Of a stretch of 62,738 nt of DNA, positions 26,226 to 33,439 are shown in pieces (position 1 is the stretch's first letter; every line of letters begins with the position of its first letter). Source of the DNA: Hymenobacter profundi. GTDB taxonomy: Bacteria > Bacteroidota > Bacteroidia > Cytophagales > Hymenobacteraceae. Position numbers and translations under genes: made by a program. The notes under the pieces were generated by a model. It was not told where the DNA came from. It made no database searches and saw only the letters and a program-made list of their open reading frames with translations. The stretch covers positions 1 through 62,738 of the forward strand of contig NZ_JAHWGL010000020.1 in NCBI RefSeq assembly GCF_019334315.1, given 5' to 3'.

Positions 26226-27554
26226 ATGCTTTCTTCTGATTCAACGATTTCTCCTACCCTGACGCATACCCAAAGCGCGGCTCTGTTTGAGCAGGCCAAG
26301 CACCATATTCCTGGCGGGGTTAACTCGCCGGTGCGGGCGTTTCGGGCAGTGGGCGGCCATCCGGTGTTCATGCAGTCGGCGCAGGGCGCGTGGCTGACGG
26401 ACGTAGACGGCAACCGGTACATGGACTTCATCAACTCCTGGGGGCCCATGATTCTGGGCCACGCGCCGGAGGTGGTGCTCACGGCCGTGCAGCAGGCCTT
26501 ACCCCACTCGCTGTCGTTTGGGGCGCCTACCCGCCGCGAGGTGGAAATGGCCGAGCTGATTAAGGAGATGGTACCGAGCATCGAGAAAGTACGCCTGGTA
26601 AACTCCGGCACCGAGGCCACGATGTCGGCCATTCGGGTGGCGCGGGGCTACACCGGCCGCCCCAAGATTCTGAAGTTTGAGGGTTGCTACCACGGCCACG
26701 GCGACTCCTTCCTGATTGCGGCCGGCTCGGGTGCCCTCACCCTCGGCACCCCCGACTCACCCGGCGTCACCAGCGGCGTGGCCCAAGATACCCTTACCGT
26801 ACCCTTCAACGATCTGGAGGCCGCCCGCCAGGCCATTGAAGCCAACCCCGAGCAGATTGCGGCTCTCATTCTAGAGCCGGTAGTCGGCAATATGGGCTTG
26901 GTGGCCCCTGCCGACGGCTACCTGCAAGGCCTGCGCGATTTGTGCACCCAGCACGGCATCGTGTTCATTTTTGATGAGGTGATGACTGGTTTCCGCCTTG
27001 CGCCGGGTGGTGCCCAACAGCGCTACTGCATTGTACCCGATATGACTACGCTAGGCAAGATCATTGGCGGCGGTATGCCTGTAGGCGCCTACGGTGGCCG
27101 CCAGGACATTATGGACCAGGTAGCGCCAGCTGGCAAGGTGTACCAGGCGGGCACTCTTTCCGGCAACCCTATTGCCACAGCCGCTGGCCTAGCGCAACTG
27201 CGCTACTTGCAAAACCACCCCGAGGTATACGAGCAGCTAGAGCGCACCACCACCCGCCTCGCCGACGGCACCCGCCAGATTGCCGCCGAGCTGGGCCTCA
27301 ACTACACCGTGAACCAGGTAGGCTCTATGTTCAGCCTATTCTTCACCGACCAGCCCGTAACAGACCTCGAAACTGCCAAACAAGCTGACTTAGAAGCCTT
27401 CGGGCGCTACTTCCGCGCCATGCTCAACCGCGGCATCTACCTGGCCCCCTCACAGTTCGAGGCGCTGTTCGTGTCTACCTCTATCACCGATGAGCTAGTA
27501 GATCAGTACCTCACCGCCTGCCGCGAGTCCTTGCGCGAAGCGCACGGGATGTAG
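26226..27554 (+). CDS. hemL: Glutamate-1-semialdehyde 2,1-aminomutase
   Basis: The 442-residue PLP enzyme converts glutamate-1-semialdehyde to 5-aminolevulinate, the second step of the C5 route to haem. PGGVNSPVRAF near 29-39, NSGTEATMSAIR near 126-137, the FDEVMTGFR cofactor aspartate near 250, and the PLP lysine in TTLGKIIGGGMPVGAYGG are all present. Length matches the family. I chose ATG 26226 over an upstream in-frame codon that would add 18 hydrophobic residues. Palindromic repeats lie on both sides. Confidence 0.97.
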   Translation: MLSSDSTISPTLTHTQSAALFEQAKHHIPGGVNSPVRAFRAVGGHPVFMQSAQGAWLTDVDGNRYMDFINSWGPMILGHAPEVVLTAVQQALPHSLSFGAPTRREVEMAELIKEMVPSIEKVRLVNSGTEATMSAIRVARGYTGRPKILKFEGCYHGHGDSFLIAAGSGALTLGTPDSPGVTSGVAQDTLTVPFNDLEAARQAIEANPEQIAALILEPVVGNMGLVAPADGYLQGLRDLCTQHGIVFIFDEVMTGFRLAPGGAQQRYCIVPDMTTLGKIIGGGMPVGAYGGRQDIMDQVAPAGKVYQAGTLSGNPIATAAGLAQLRYLQNHPEVYEQLERTTTRLADGTRQIAAELGLNYTVNQVGSMFSLFFTDQPVTDLETAKQADLEAFGRYFRAMLNRGIYLAPSQFEALFVSTSITDELVDQYLTACRESLREAHGM

Positions 27555-27575
27555 GGGTGGTGAAGTAGTACGTAG

Positions 27576-27709
27576 TGAATAAAAAGTACGTCTGTCATCC
27601 TGCGCTTGCGAAGGACCTTATGTCAGTGGAACGACAAGCGAAACAACGACTCGTTCTACGGTGATAAGGTCCTTCGCAAGCGCAGGATGGCAGACGTACT
27701 TTTTATTCA
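27576..27709. repeat. Long palindromic intergenic repeat, copy 4
   Basis: A 46-bp stem (27576-27621 against 27664-27709) with one G-T wobble position. The core is GTCATCCTGCGCTTGCGAAG; unlike other copies the arms extend outward by about 17 bases (TGAATAAAAAGTACGTC) that are also inverted. It lies 21 bases after the hemL stop. Outside it, a further GTGAAGTAG / CTACTTCAC inverted pair (27560-27568, 27717-27725) encloses the whole element. Confidence 0.92.
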
Positions 27710-27754
27710 ACACCGCTACTTCACAATTTCACCACTTCACCTCTCTCCATTGCC

Positions 27755-27762
27755 TACCTTTG
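27755..27762 (+). promoter_or_regulatory. -7 element of the gene at 27781
   Basis: TACCTTTG is an exact TAnnTTTG match, 18 bases before ATG 27781, predicting a leader of only about 13 bases. Confidence 0.65.
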
Positions 27763-27780
27763 CGGCAAATCTGCGCCGCT

Positions 27781-28599
27781 ATGTTTCAAGTCCGTTGTTT
27801 GTTTTTAGTTGTATTGCTGACGTGGTTGGCGCCGGTGGTGGTATGGGCGCAAGTTGAAACACCTGCTGCGGCCAACAAGCGCCTGTTCGACCGCACTGTG
27901 GACGAGTTGAATTTCCGCACCATGGAAACCGTCTACGACAAAACGTTTACGCGTCGCAAGTTCCCGGTGTCGTTGCGCACGCAGCAGCAGCGCAGGCAGT
28001 TCGACGACTTCAACGGTAATGCGGACCTGAAAAAGCTGTTCCTGAACTACAACGACTTGTCGGAGCGCTTCAAAAACCGCTTTGGAAAAGGCCGCACCGA
28101 TCTGGCCGAGTTTGAGCGCCAACTCAATGGCTTGCTGATCGACAAGAATTTCGAGTTCTTCATTAGTGTCATCCCGCGCGACGAACGCATTGCGCTTATT
28201 CGCGCCGAGCAGCGTATCATCAAGCAGGCCACCGCTCAGTTCAACGCCTCGCAGGACCCCACGCCCGATGAACTGGCCACTGATGCCGCTACCGTGCCAC
28301 CGGCTGATGCTACTACCCTACCCTCCGGCGATGCCTCGGAGCTAGAGGACGTAGCGCCCCAGCCCGAGGTAGTAGTACCGAGCTCCGGCGGCCCCATCAT
28401 CCGCTCGGCCGACGTTCCCAGCACCCACGACTGGTTTGACTATCTCACGCTAGCATTGGCCTTGGGCAGCTCCTTAGGCCTGCTCTATGTGCTCACCAGC
28501 GTGCTGCCCGAGATGCGCGCCCGCCTCAACGAGCTAGATCCTACCCACGCCACCCGCTCCTCCGACTCACTTCCCTCCGACCGATACGAGGACGAATAG
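27781..28599 (+). CDS. Exported hypothetical protein with C-terminal membrane helix
   Basis: A 272-residue protein with a signal peptide (MFQVRCLFLVVLL...WAQ), a charged helical domain at 25-160, a low-complexity proline/alanine/acidic linker at 163-205, and one membrane helix near 220-240 followed by an acidic tail. No recognised catalytic motif. It precedes dcd by 122 bases holding AT-rich repeats and has its own promoter. Probably a single-pass inner-membrane protein with a periplasmic domain; function unknown. Confidence 0.72.
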   Translation: MFQVRCLFLVVLLTWLAPVVVWAQVETPAAANKRLFDRTVDELNFRTMETVYDKTFTRRKFPVSLRTQQQRRQFDDFNGNADLKKLFLNYNDLSERFKNRFGKGRTDLAEFERQLNGLLIDKNFEFFISVIPRDERIALIRAEQRIIKQATAQFNASQDPTPDELATDAATVPPADATTLPSGDASELEDVAPQPEVVVPSSGGPIIRSADVPSTHDWFDYLTLALALGSSLGLLYVLTSVLPEMRARLNELDPTHATRSSDSLPSDRYEDE

Positions 28600-28600
28600 C

Positions 28601-28719
28601 TTTAATTAATAATTGAAAATCAGAAAGTAAAGGATGAGACATATATGCTGTTACAACAGCCATTTGACTGTCTTTACGCTCTCCATTCTTAATTATTAAT
28701 TCTTAATTTTTAATTGAAA
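28601..28719. repeat. AT-rich dispersed repeats before dcd
   Basis: TTTAATTAATAATTGAAAAT (28601-28620) and AATTCTTAATTTTTAATTGA (from 28698) flank a short unique stretch; the two resemble each other in both direct and inverted orientation. Positions 28700-28719 are identical to the repeat at 11341-11360. The first copy begins one base after the stop codon of the upstream gene. Confidence 0.65.
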
Positions 28720-28721
28720 AC

Positions 28722-29258
28722 ATGATTCTTACCGATCAGCAGATTCTCGCCGAGATAGAGCGGGGCAATATTGTCATTGAACCGTTTGAGCGCAACTGCC
28801 TCGGCACCAACTCCTACGATGTGCATTTGGGCCGCTATTTGGCCACGTACAAAGACAGTGTACTAGATGCTCGTAAACACAACGAAATCAGCACGTTTGA
28901 GATTCCGGAAGAAGGCTTCGTGCTGGAGCCCGGCGTGCTGTACCTGGGCGTGACGGAGGAGTACACCGAGAGCCACGCGCACGTGCCCTTCCTGGAAGGC
29001 AAGAGTAGCGTTGGCCGCCTTGGCATTGATATTCACGCCACGGCCGGCAAGGGCGACATCGGTTTCTGCAATACCTGGACGCTGGAAATCAGCGTGTCGA
29101 TGCCCGTACGCGTGTACTACGGCATGCCAGTGGGCCAGCTAATTTACTTTGCCGTGCAAGGCGACGTGCAGACGTTTTACAACCGCAAAGCCAACGCCAA
29201 GTACAACGACCGCACCGATAAGCCCGTGGAGTCGATGATGTGGAAAAACAGCTTTTAG
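28722..29258 (+). CDS. dcd: dCTP deaminase
   Basis: The 178-residue enzyme deaminates dCTP to dUTP in dTTP synthesis and belongs to the trimeric dUTPase fold. Conserved segments include NSYDVHLG at 28-35, FLEGKSSVGRLGI near 88-100 (phosphate contacts) and the catalytic region HATAGKGDIGFCNTWTLEIS near 103-122. Length is close to E. coli Dcd (193 residues). ATG 28722 follows the AT-rich repeat by two bases, so the leader may lie inside the repeat. No clear terminator follows. Confidence 0.95.
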   Translation: MILTDQQILAEIERGNIVIEPFERNCLGTNSYDVHLGRYLATYKDSVLDARKHNEISTFEIPEEGFVLEPGVLYLGVTEEYTESHAHVPFLEGKSSVGRLGIDIHATAGKGDIGFCNTWTLEISVSMPVRVYYGMPVGQLIYFAVQGDVQTFYNRKANAKYNDRTDKPVESMMWKNSF

Positions 29259-29451
29259 AGGACATCACTACCCAATAATTGCCTGTCTACTGGATGAAGC
29301 GCAGGCTTGAGCGCTACCCATTGCAACCCAGTTGTTTGCTACTTCAGCTAAACTACTTCGCGCCCGTATGCGTTAGAAAGAACACGCTGGCGGGTAGCGC
29401 TTTGGCTATACTGGCTGGTATTTGATGTTGAACTGCTCCTACTGTATACTC

Positions 29452-30006
29452 ATGAAAAAGCAAATTGCTACCGTTGCGCTGGTCTTCGTAGCCGCTCTTG
29501 GCGCGCAGGCGCAGCAGGTTTCTACGGTTATTCCCCGCGATAAAACTCAGAGTACGCCTCGCCTGAACGCCCAGGAAATCAAAGCTGACCGCCTCTCGGC
29601 CCAAATGGCCCGCGACCTACGCTTGAATGGTTACCAGTCGGGTCGGGTACAGGCTATTAATGCTGCTCAGGCCAAGAAAATGGCCACTATTGCGCAGCAA
29701 AACGCGGGTAACCAGAAGGCTATTGATCAGCAGTGCGACGAGGTGTGCCGGCAACGCGACGCCGCTTTGCGGGGCGTGCTGAGTAACGATCAGTACACCG
29801 ACTACTATGGCCAGCGCGCTGCGTACAACAAAGTCGCGAAGGATTTTGCCATGCAAAACGCCGATGCTCAGTTTGTGAAATCAGTGCGCGACCCGGCACC
29901 AGTTAGCTCCAATGGCGCCACTATTGGTCCTGCTAAAAGCACTACGGATCCGCGCCCGGCCGCTACCCGCGCCCGCGGCGCTTCCAAGGCCGATGGCAGC
30001 CGTTAA
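29452..30006 (+). CDS. Small exported helical protein
   Basis: A 184-residue protein with a signal peptide cleaved near AQAQQ. The mature part is helical with motifs AQMARDLRLNGYQSGRVQAI and LRGVLSNDQYTDYYGQRAAY, the pattern of small Bacteroidetes periplasmic proteins that resemble the CpxP/Spy type (two helical hairpins, L-x-x-x-Q-Y near the end). Two cysteines lie in CDEVCRQRD. The tail is rich in alanine, arginine and proline. A CpxP-like chaperone role is a guess. A bidirectional terminator separates it from gldC. Confidence 0.7.
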   Translation: MKKQIATVALVFVAALGAQAQQVSTVIPRDKTQSTPRLNAQEIKADRLSAQMARDLRLNGYQSGRVQAINAAQAKKMATIAQQNAGNQKAIDQQCDEVCRQRDAALRGVLSNDQYTDYYGQRAAYNKVAKDFAMQNADAQFVKSVRDPAPVSSNGATIGPAKSTTDPRPAATRARGASKADGSR

Positions 30007-30023
30007 CAATCGATACTCCATCA

Positions 30024-30063
30024 TACAAAAGGCCCCGCCAACTACATGGCGGGGCCTTTTGTA
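30024..30063. terminator. Bidirectional terminator between convergent genes
   Basis: TACAAAAGGCCCCGCCA pairs with TGGCGGGGCCTTTTGTA around a six-base loop, with T-tracts on both strands. It serves the exported helical protein gene and the leftward gldC gene. Confidence 0.88.
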
Positions 30064-30100
30064 TGGTAGGTATGATAAGATAGAGCAATGGGCGCAACAC

Positions 30101-30439
30101 TTACTTGGCTTTGCGCTCTTCTTCTTCGATATGGTCCATCAGCTCACGACACACTTCGCGGATGCGCCGGGCCATTTTATCATCGCTGGTAGCGGTTTGC
30201 AGGCTCTCAGCCATGGCACCCATCGTATCCACGTAGAAACGCTTCATGTCGTCTACGGGCATGTCTTTGGTCCACAGGTCAATCTTCATGGTGCCGCGCT
30301 CGTCCCGGTCCCACAGGGCAATATTGATAGCCTTGGCAAAGTGAATGTTTGGCCCCGCATCGGTGGCCTGCCAGCTAATGGCCTCGGGCACCTTTTGGTC
30401 GTCGAGGGCAATGCTAAAGTGAATTTCGGACTTCTTCAT
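30101..30439 (-). CDS. gldC: Gliding motility protein GldC
   Basis: A 112-residue soluble protein beginning MKKSEIHFSIALDDQKVPEA, with NIHFAKAINIALWDRDERGT near 31-50 and a charged C-terminal helix, matching GldC of Flavobacterium in length and sequence pattern. GldC contributes to Bacteroidetes gliding; its biochemical role is not established. Unlike in Flavobacterium, gldB is not adjacent here. It lies downstream of dnaN with a 134-base gap. Confidence 0.92.
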   Translation of the reverse strand: MKKSEIHFSIALDDQKVPEAISWQATDAGPNIHFAKAINIALWDRDERGTMKIDLWTKDMPVDDMKRFYVDTMGAMAESLQTATSDDKMARRIREVCRELMDHIEEEERKAK

Positions 30440-30573
30440 AGTGAATGAGTAAATGATTGAATGGCCAAATAGTTTTCTATTCGGTCGTTCAAAAGAAAAA
30501 GCAGAATGGTTTAATACGAAAAATGGTCAGCCGTGCGTACGACCAACCATTTAACAATCAAACTATTCAGCCC

Positions 30574-31698
30574 TTATACATAGTTGTTCAGCATCACGGG
30601 CATCACCAGCATTAGGATGTTTTCGTTGTCATCTGGTGTGGTGGGCATCAGCAGGCCAGCGCGGTTGGGCGTGCTCAACTCCAGCGTAATCTCCTCAGAG
30701 TCAATATTCGACAGCATCTCTTGCAGGAAGCGGGCATTGAAACCGATTTCCATGTCTTCGCCGTCGTACTGGCAGGCCAGCACTTCTTTGGCTTCGTTGG
30801 AGAAGTCCAAGTCTTCGGCCGAAACCGTTAGCTCAGAGCCGGCCAGGCGCAGGCGCACCTGGTGGGTGGTTTTGTTGGAATAGATGCTGATGCGCTTTAC
30901 CGTGTTCAGAATCTCCTGCCGGCCGATGATGAGGCGGTTGGGGTTGCTCACCGGAATTACGTTCTCGTAATCGGGGTAGCGCTCATCAATCAGGCGGCAC
31001 ACTAGGCGCATCTGGTTGAAGCTGAAGAAGGCGTTAGAAGTATTGAACTCCACCGTTACGGGCGTAGCCTCCGAGGGTAGGGCGCCTTTCAACAGATTGA
31101 AGGCCTTGCGCGGAATGATGATGTTGGCAGTCTGGCCCGCACCCACATCGGAGCGACGGTAGCGCAGCAGGCGGTGGCCGTCAGTAGCCACAAAGGTCAC
31201 CTGGTTGTCGGCCAGCTGCACCAGGATGCCCGTCATGGCCGGGCGCAGCTCGTCGGTGCTTACCGCGAAGATGGTCTTGTTAATAGCCCGTGCCAGCGAC
31301 GACGACGGAATTTCTACCGGCGCCGAGCCTTTCACCACCGGCACGCGGGGAAAGTCGGTGGCATTCTCACCGGCCAGCTTGTAGCGGCCGTTTGAGCTAG
31401 CAATTTCGATGGTATAGGTTTCCTCATCCAGCGTGAACGTCACGGGCTGGTCGGGCAGGTTTTTGAGCGTATCGAGTAGGATGCGAGCCGGGGCGGCAAT
31501 GCGGCCGCTTTCGCGGGCCTCCACGGGCAGCTCCGTTATCATCGACGTTTCCAGGTCAGAGGCCGTAATCGTCAGCTTGCCGTCCTCAATTTCGAAGAGA
31601 AAGTTCTCCAAAATAGGCACCACGGGGTTGTTCGTGACTACGCCATTGATGCTCTGGAGCTGCTTGAGCAAGGCGGAAGACGAGACGATAAATTTCAT
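30574..31698 (-). CDS. dnaN: DNA polymerase III beta subunit (sliding clamp)
   Basis: The 374-residue protein has the three-domain clamp fold: MKFIVSSSALLKQLQSINGV at the start, FATDGHRL-type loop (FVATDGHRLLRYRRS near 170), and a hydrophobic C-terminus LMLVMPVMLNNYV that forms part of the partner-binding pocket (family end is usually MPMR-L). It tethers the replicative polymerase and repair factors to DNA. It is not next to dnaA or recF in this window. A TATCTTTG promoter lies 36 bases upstream. Confidence 0.97.
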   Translation of the reverse strand: MKFIVSSSALLKQLQSINGVVTNNPVVPILENFLFEIEDGKLTITASDLETSMITELPVEARESGRIAAPARILLDTLKNLPDQPVTFTLDEETYTIEIASSNGRYKLAGENATDFPRVPVVKGSAPVEIPSSSLARAINKTIFAVSTDELRPAMTGILVQLADNQVTFVATDGHRLLRYRRSDVGAGQTANIIIPRKAFNLLKGALPSEATPVTVEFNTSNAFFSFNQMRLVCRLIDERYPDYENVIPVSNPNRLIIGRQEILNTVKRISIYSNKTTHQVRLRLAGSELTVSAEDLDFSNEAKEVLACQYDGEDMEIGFNARFLQEMLSNIDSEEITLELSTPNRAGLLMPTTPDDNENILMLVMPVMLNNYV

Positions 31699-31733
31699 AT
31701 CGGCGGGGTGTTTGGGCTTTAGTAAGTAGAGAG

Positions 31734-31741
31734 CAAAGATA
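31734..31741 (-). promoter_or_regulatory. -7 element of dnaN
   Basis: TATCTTTG on the minus strand is an exact TAnnTTTG match, ending 35 bases before the dnaN start codon. Confidence 0.65.
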
Positions 31742-31823
31742 GGAAACCGCTACCGGAGTTTTCTACTTGCCGGAACGTCATTTCATGTTGAACGTCATTG
31801 TGTGCAGCACCTTCTTTTAAATC

Positions 31824-31922
31824 GAACGTCATTCCGAGCTTGCCGAGGAATCTCGCGTGTTGATGTGAGATAGTATCCACCATCAACACGCGAGATTCCT
31901 CGGCAAGCTCGGAATGACGTTC
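31824..31922. repeat. Long palindromic intergenic repeat, divergent copy 5
   Basis: A perfect 42-bp stem: 31824-31865 (starting GAACGTCATTCCGAGCTTGC) against 31881-31922, with a 15-base loop. The arm follows the same plan as the other copies (GTCAT-C-x-GAGC-TTGC-GAGGAATCT) but belongs to a different sequence subtype. It starts seven bases after the stop of the leftward plug-family gene. Two more GAACGTCATT fragments occur at 31775 and 31793. Confidence 0.92.
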
Positions 31923-31929
31923 TTCTACC

Positions 31930-33273
31930 CTACCGCTTGTTCACATCCACCGACTGATAGCCAATGAGCAGATCGGCGCGGGTGCCAGGTGGGCGGTAGT
32001 ACACCAAGAGGTCGTACTGGTTTTCGGTTTCTTGGTGCGAGCCTTCCCACATCACGCTATTGGGTCCTTGGGGAGTTTGAGTGGCGTAGATGTAGTTATA
32101 GTAACCCTGCTTCAGCAGCACGGTTTTGGTGTAAAGCTGCGCTGCGGCATCGTACGTCAGCCGGAACTCGTCGCGCAGTTGCCAGTCGGTGAGTTGGCCC
32201 AGCACGTACACCGGGCCGGGCGCGGCCTGCTCAGCGTGCAGTTGAAAGGTGACGTTGGCGTAGTCGGCATTGGTGTCGCCGTTGCCGTACTCGCGGCTCT
32301 CAAACAGGCGCTGCCCGTTGATGTCGGGGTACCGGGTGTAAGCCTCCCCGGCGCGGCTGGCATCAGGGTTGAGCAACACGGCTTTCGGCACCGATTGCTG
32401 GTCCAGCTTCAGCATCCCTACCCCCATCACCTGCAAGGAGCGCATATCAAACGGCCGAAACTCGCTAAGCCCTGGAAACGTGTTTTCGAAGTTAAAGTAC
32501 TGATACTCCAACCGCTGCTCCGCGTCCCGCACGAAGGTAGGGCGCAGGTTGTACTTGGCATTGTCCCACCGAAAGTTCTGGCGCAGAATCACTTTCAGCT
32601 CCTGCGAGGGGTTGATGATGGGGTAGCCCGCGTAGCTGATGCCGAAGTTGAGCTGTTGCAGGGTATAGCGTTCAGCACCCGCCGCAATAGGGCCCGGCTG
32701 CAAAAACAGCTGCACGTTGGTATCATACACTAGCAGGCGGCGCGAGAGCAGGGGCGTGTTGCCAGGACCCTGCACCACCAGCAGGTAGTTGCCGCTGAGC
32801 TTCACGCGCGGCACTTGCAGCTTGTAGTGAAAGTAGGGCACCTTCGTGCCTACCGACGTGCGGTAATCGGTAATAAGCTGGTCGTTGATCTGGTCCAGAA
32901 ACTGAATATCCGTCAGAAGCGACGGCTTCCAGTCCACGTCGCAGTGGATGAGCTTGGCCGTGAGGCGTTGGCTCTGGCTGCCCAGCACATCAAACTCCAG
33001 CAAGATGGGCAGGCCCTGCGACAGCGGCACCACGGGCGGCTGGAAGATGTCGGTGTTGCCGCTGGTGCCCACGTAGCACTGCACCGAGCGCACGTTGGGG
33101 TCGTAGATGTAATCCTGATAGCGCAGGGTTTTGTCGGCGTAGTACTCCGGCGTGGTTTGCTGGCCGGGGGTAGGCGCGGCCTGGCGCGTGGTATCGGTGC
33201 TGGTAATAGGCGTGCCCAGCGGTACGCAGCCGGCAGTCAGGAGTAGGGAAAGCAGAATCGGAGAAAGGCGCAT
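31930..33273 (-). CDS. Type IX secretion plug-family lipoprotein (DUF5103)
   Basis: A 447-residue exported protein with a signal peptide ending in TAGC, a probable lipobox. Family signatures include TLRYQDYIYDPNVRSVQCYV near 46-65, LIHCDVDWKPSLLTDIQFLD near 109-128 and VPYFHYKLQVPRVKLSGNYL near 146-165; the C-terminal half has GQLTDWQL and YNYIYATQ. DUF5103 proteins include the Plug that closes the SprA translocon of the type IX system in its resting state; whether this copy does so is inferred. Start ATG 33273, four bases after a promoter element. Confidence 0.87.
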   Translation of the reverse strand: MRLSPILLSLLLTAGCVPLGTPITSTDTTRQAAPTPGQQTTPEYYADKTLRYQDYIYDPNVRSVQCYVGTSGNTDIFQPPVVPLSQGLPILLEFDVLGSQSQRLTAKLIHCDVDWKPSLLTDIQFLDQINDQLITDYRTSVGTKVPYFHYKLQVPRVKLSGNYLLVVQGPGNTPLLSRRLLVYDTNVQLFLQPGPIAAGAERYTLQQLNFGISYAGYPIINPSQELKVILRQNFRWDNAKYNLRPTFVRDAEQRLEYQYFNFENTFPGLSEFRPFDMRSLQVMGVGMLKLDQQSVPKAVLLNPDASRAGEAYTRYPDINGQRLFESREYGNGDTNADYANVTFQLHAEQAAPGPVYVLGQLTDWQLRDEFRLTYDAAAQLYTKTVLLKQGYYNYIYATQTPQGPNSVMWEGSHQETENQYDLLVYYRPPGTRADLLIGYQSVDVNKR

Positions 33274-33277
33274 AGTG

Positions 33278-33285
33278 CGAATGTA
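33278..33285 (-). promoter_or_regulatory. Probable -7 element of the plug-family gene
   Basis: TACATTCG matches TAnnTTTG at seven of eight positions and is separated from the ATG by only four bases (TACATTCGCACTATG), predicting a leaderless or nearly leaderless mRNA. Confidence 0.5.
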
Positions 33286-33439
33286 CGGCTGGGTGGGCAT
33301 TTTGCTGTTGCAAAGGCTGCCGCATCAAAAGGGAATCACTTCTCCCTCAAAAAGCGAAGCCTGATAGGGAGGTGCTCAGAAAACGAAAAACACAGCACGC
33401 CAGGTAGCACCACGCAGCTACGTTCATCAATTTCAGAGG

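Noticed and set aside
16974..27709. Palindromic repeats considered as CRISPR repeats
   Set aside because: Copies are single, kilobases apart, without regular spacers or cas genes; each is a hairpin in its own gap.
32032..32733. Long plus-strand frame of 233 codons
   Set aside because: It is the mirror of the plug-family gene, which has a signal peptide and family motifs on the other strand; high GC content makes long antisense frames common here.
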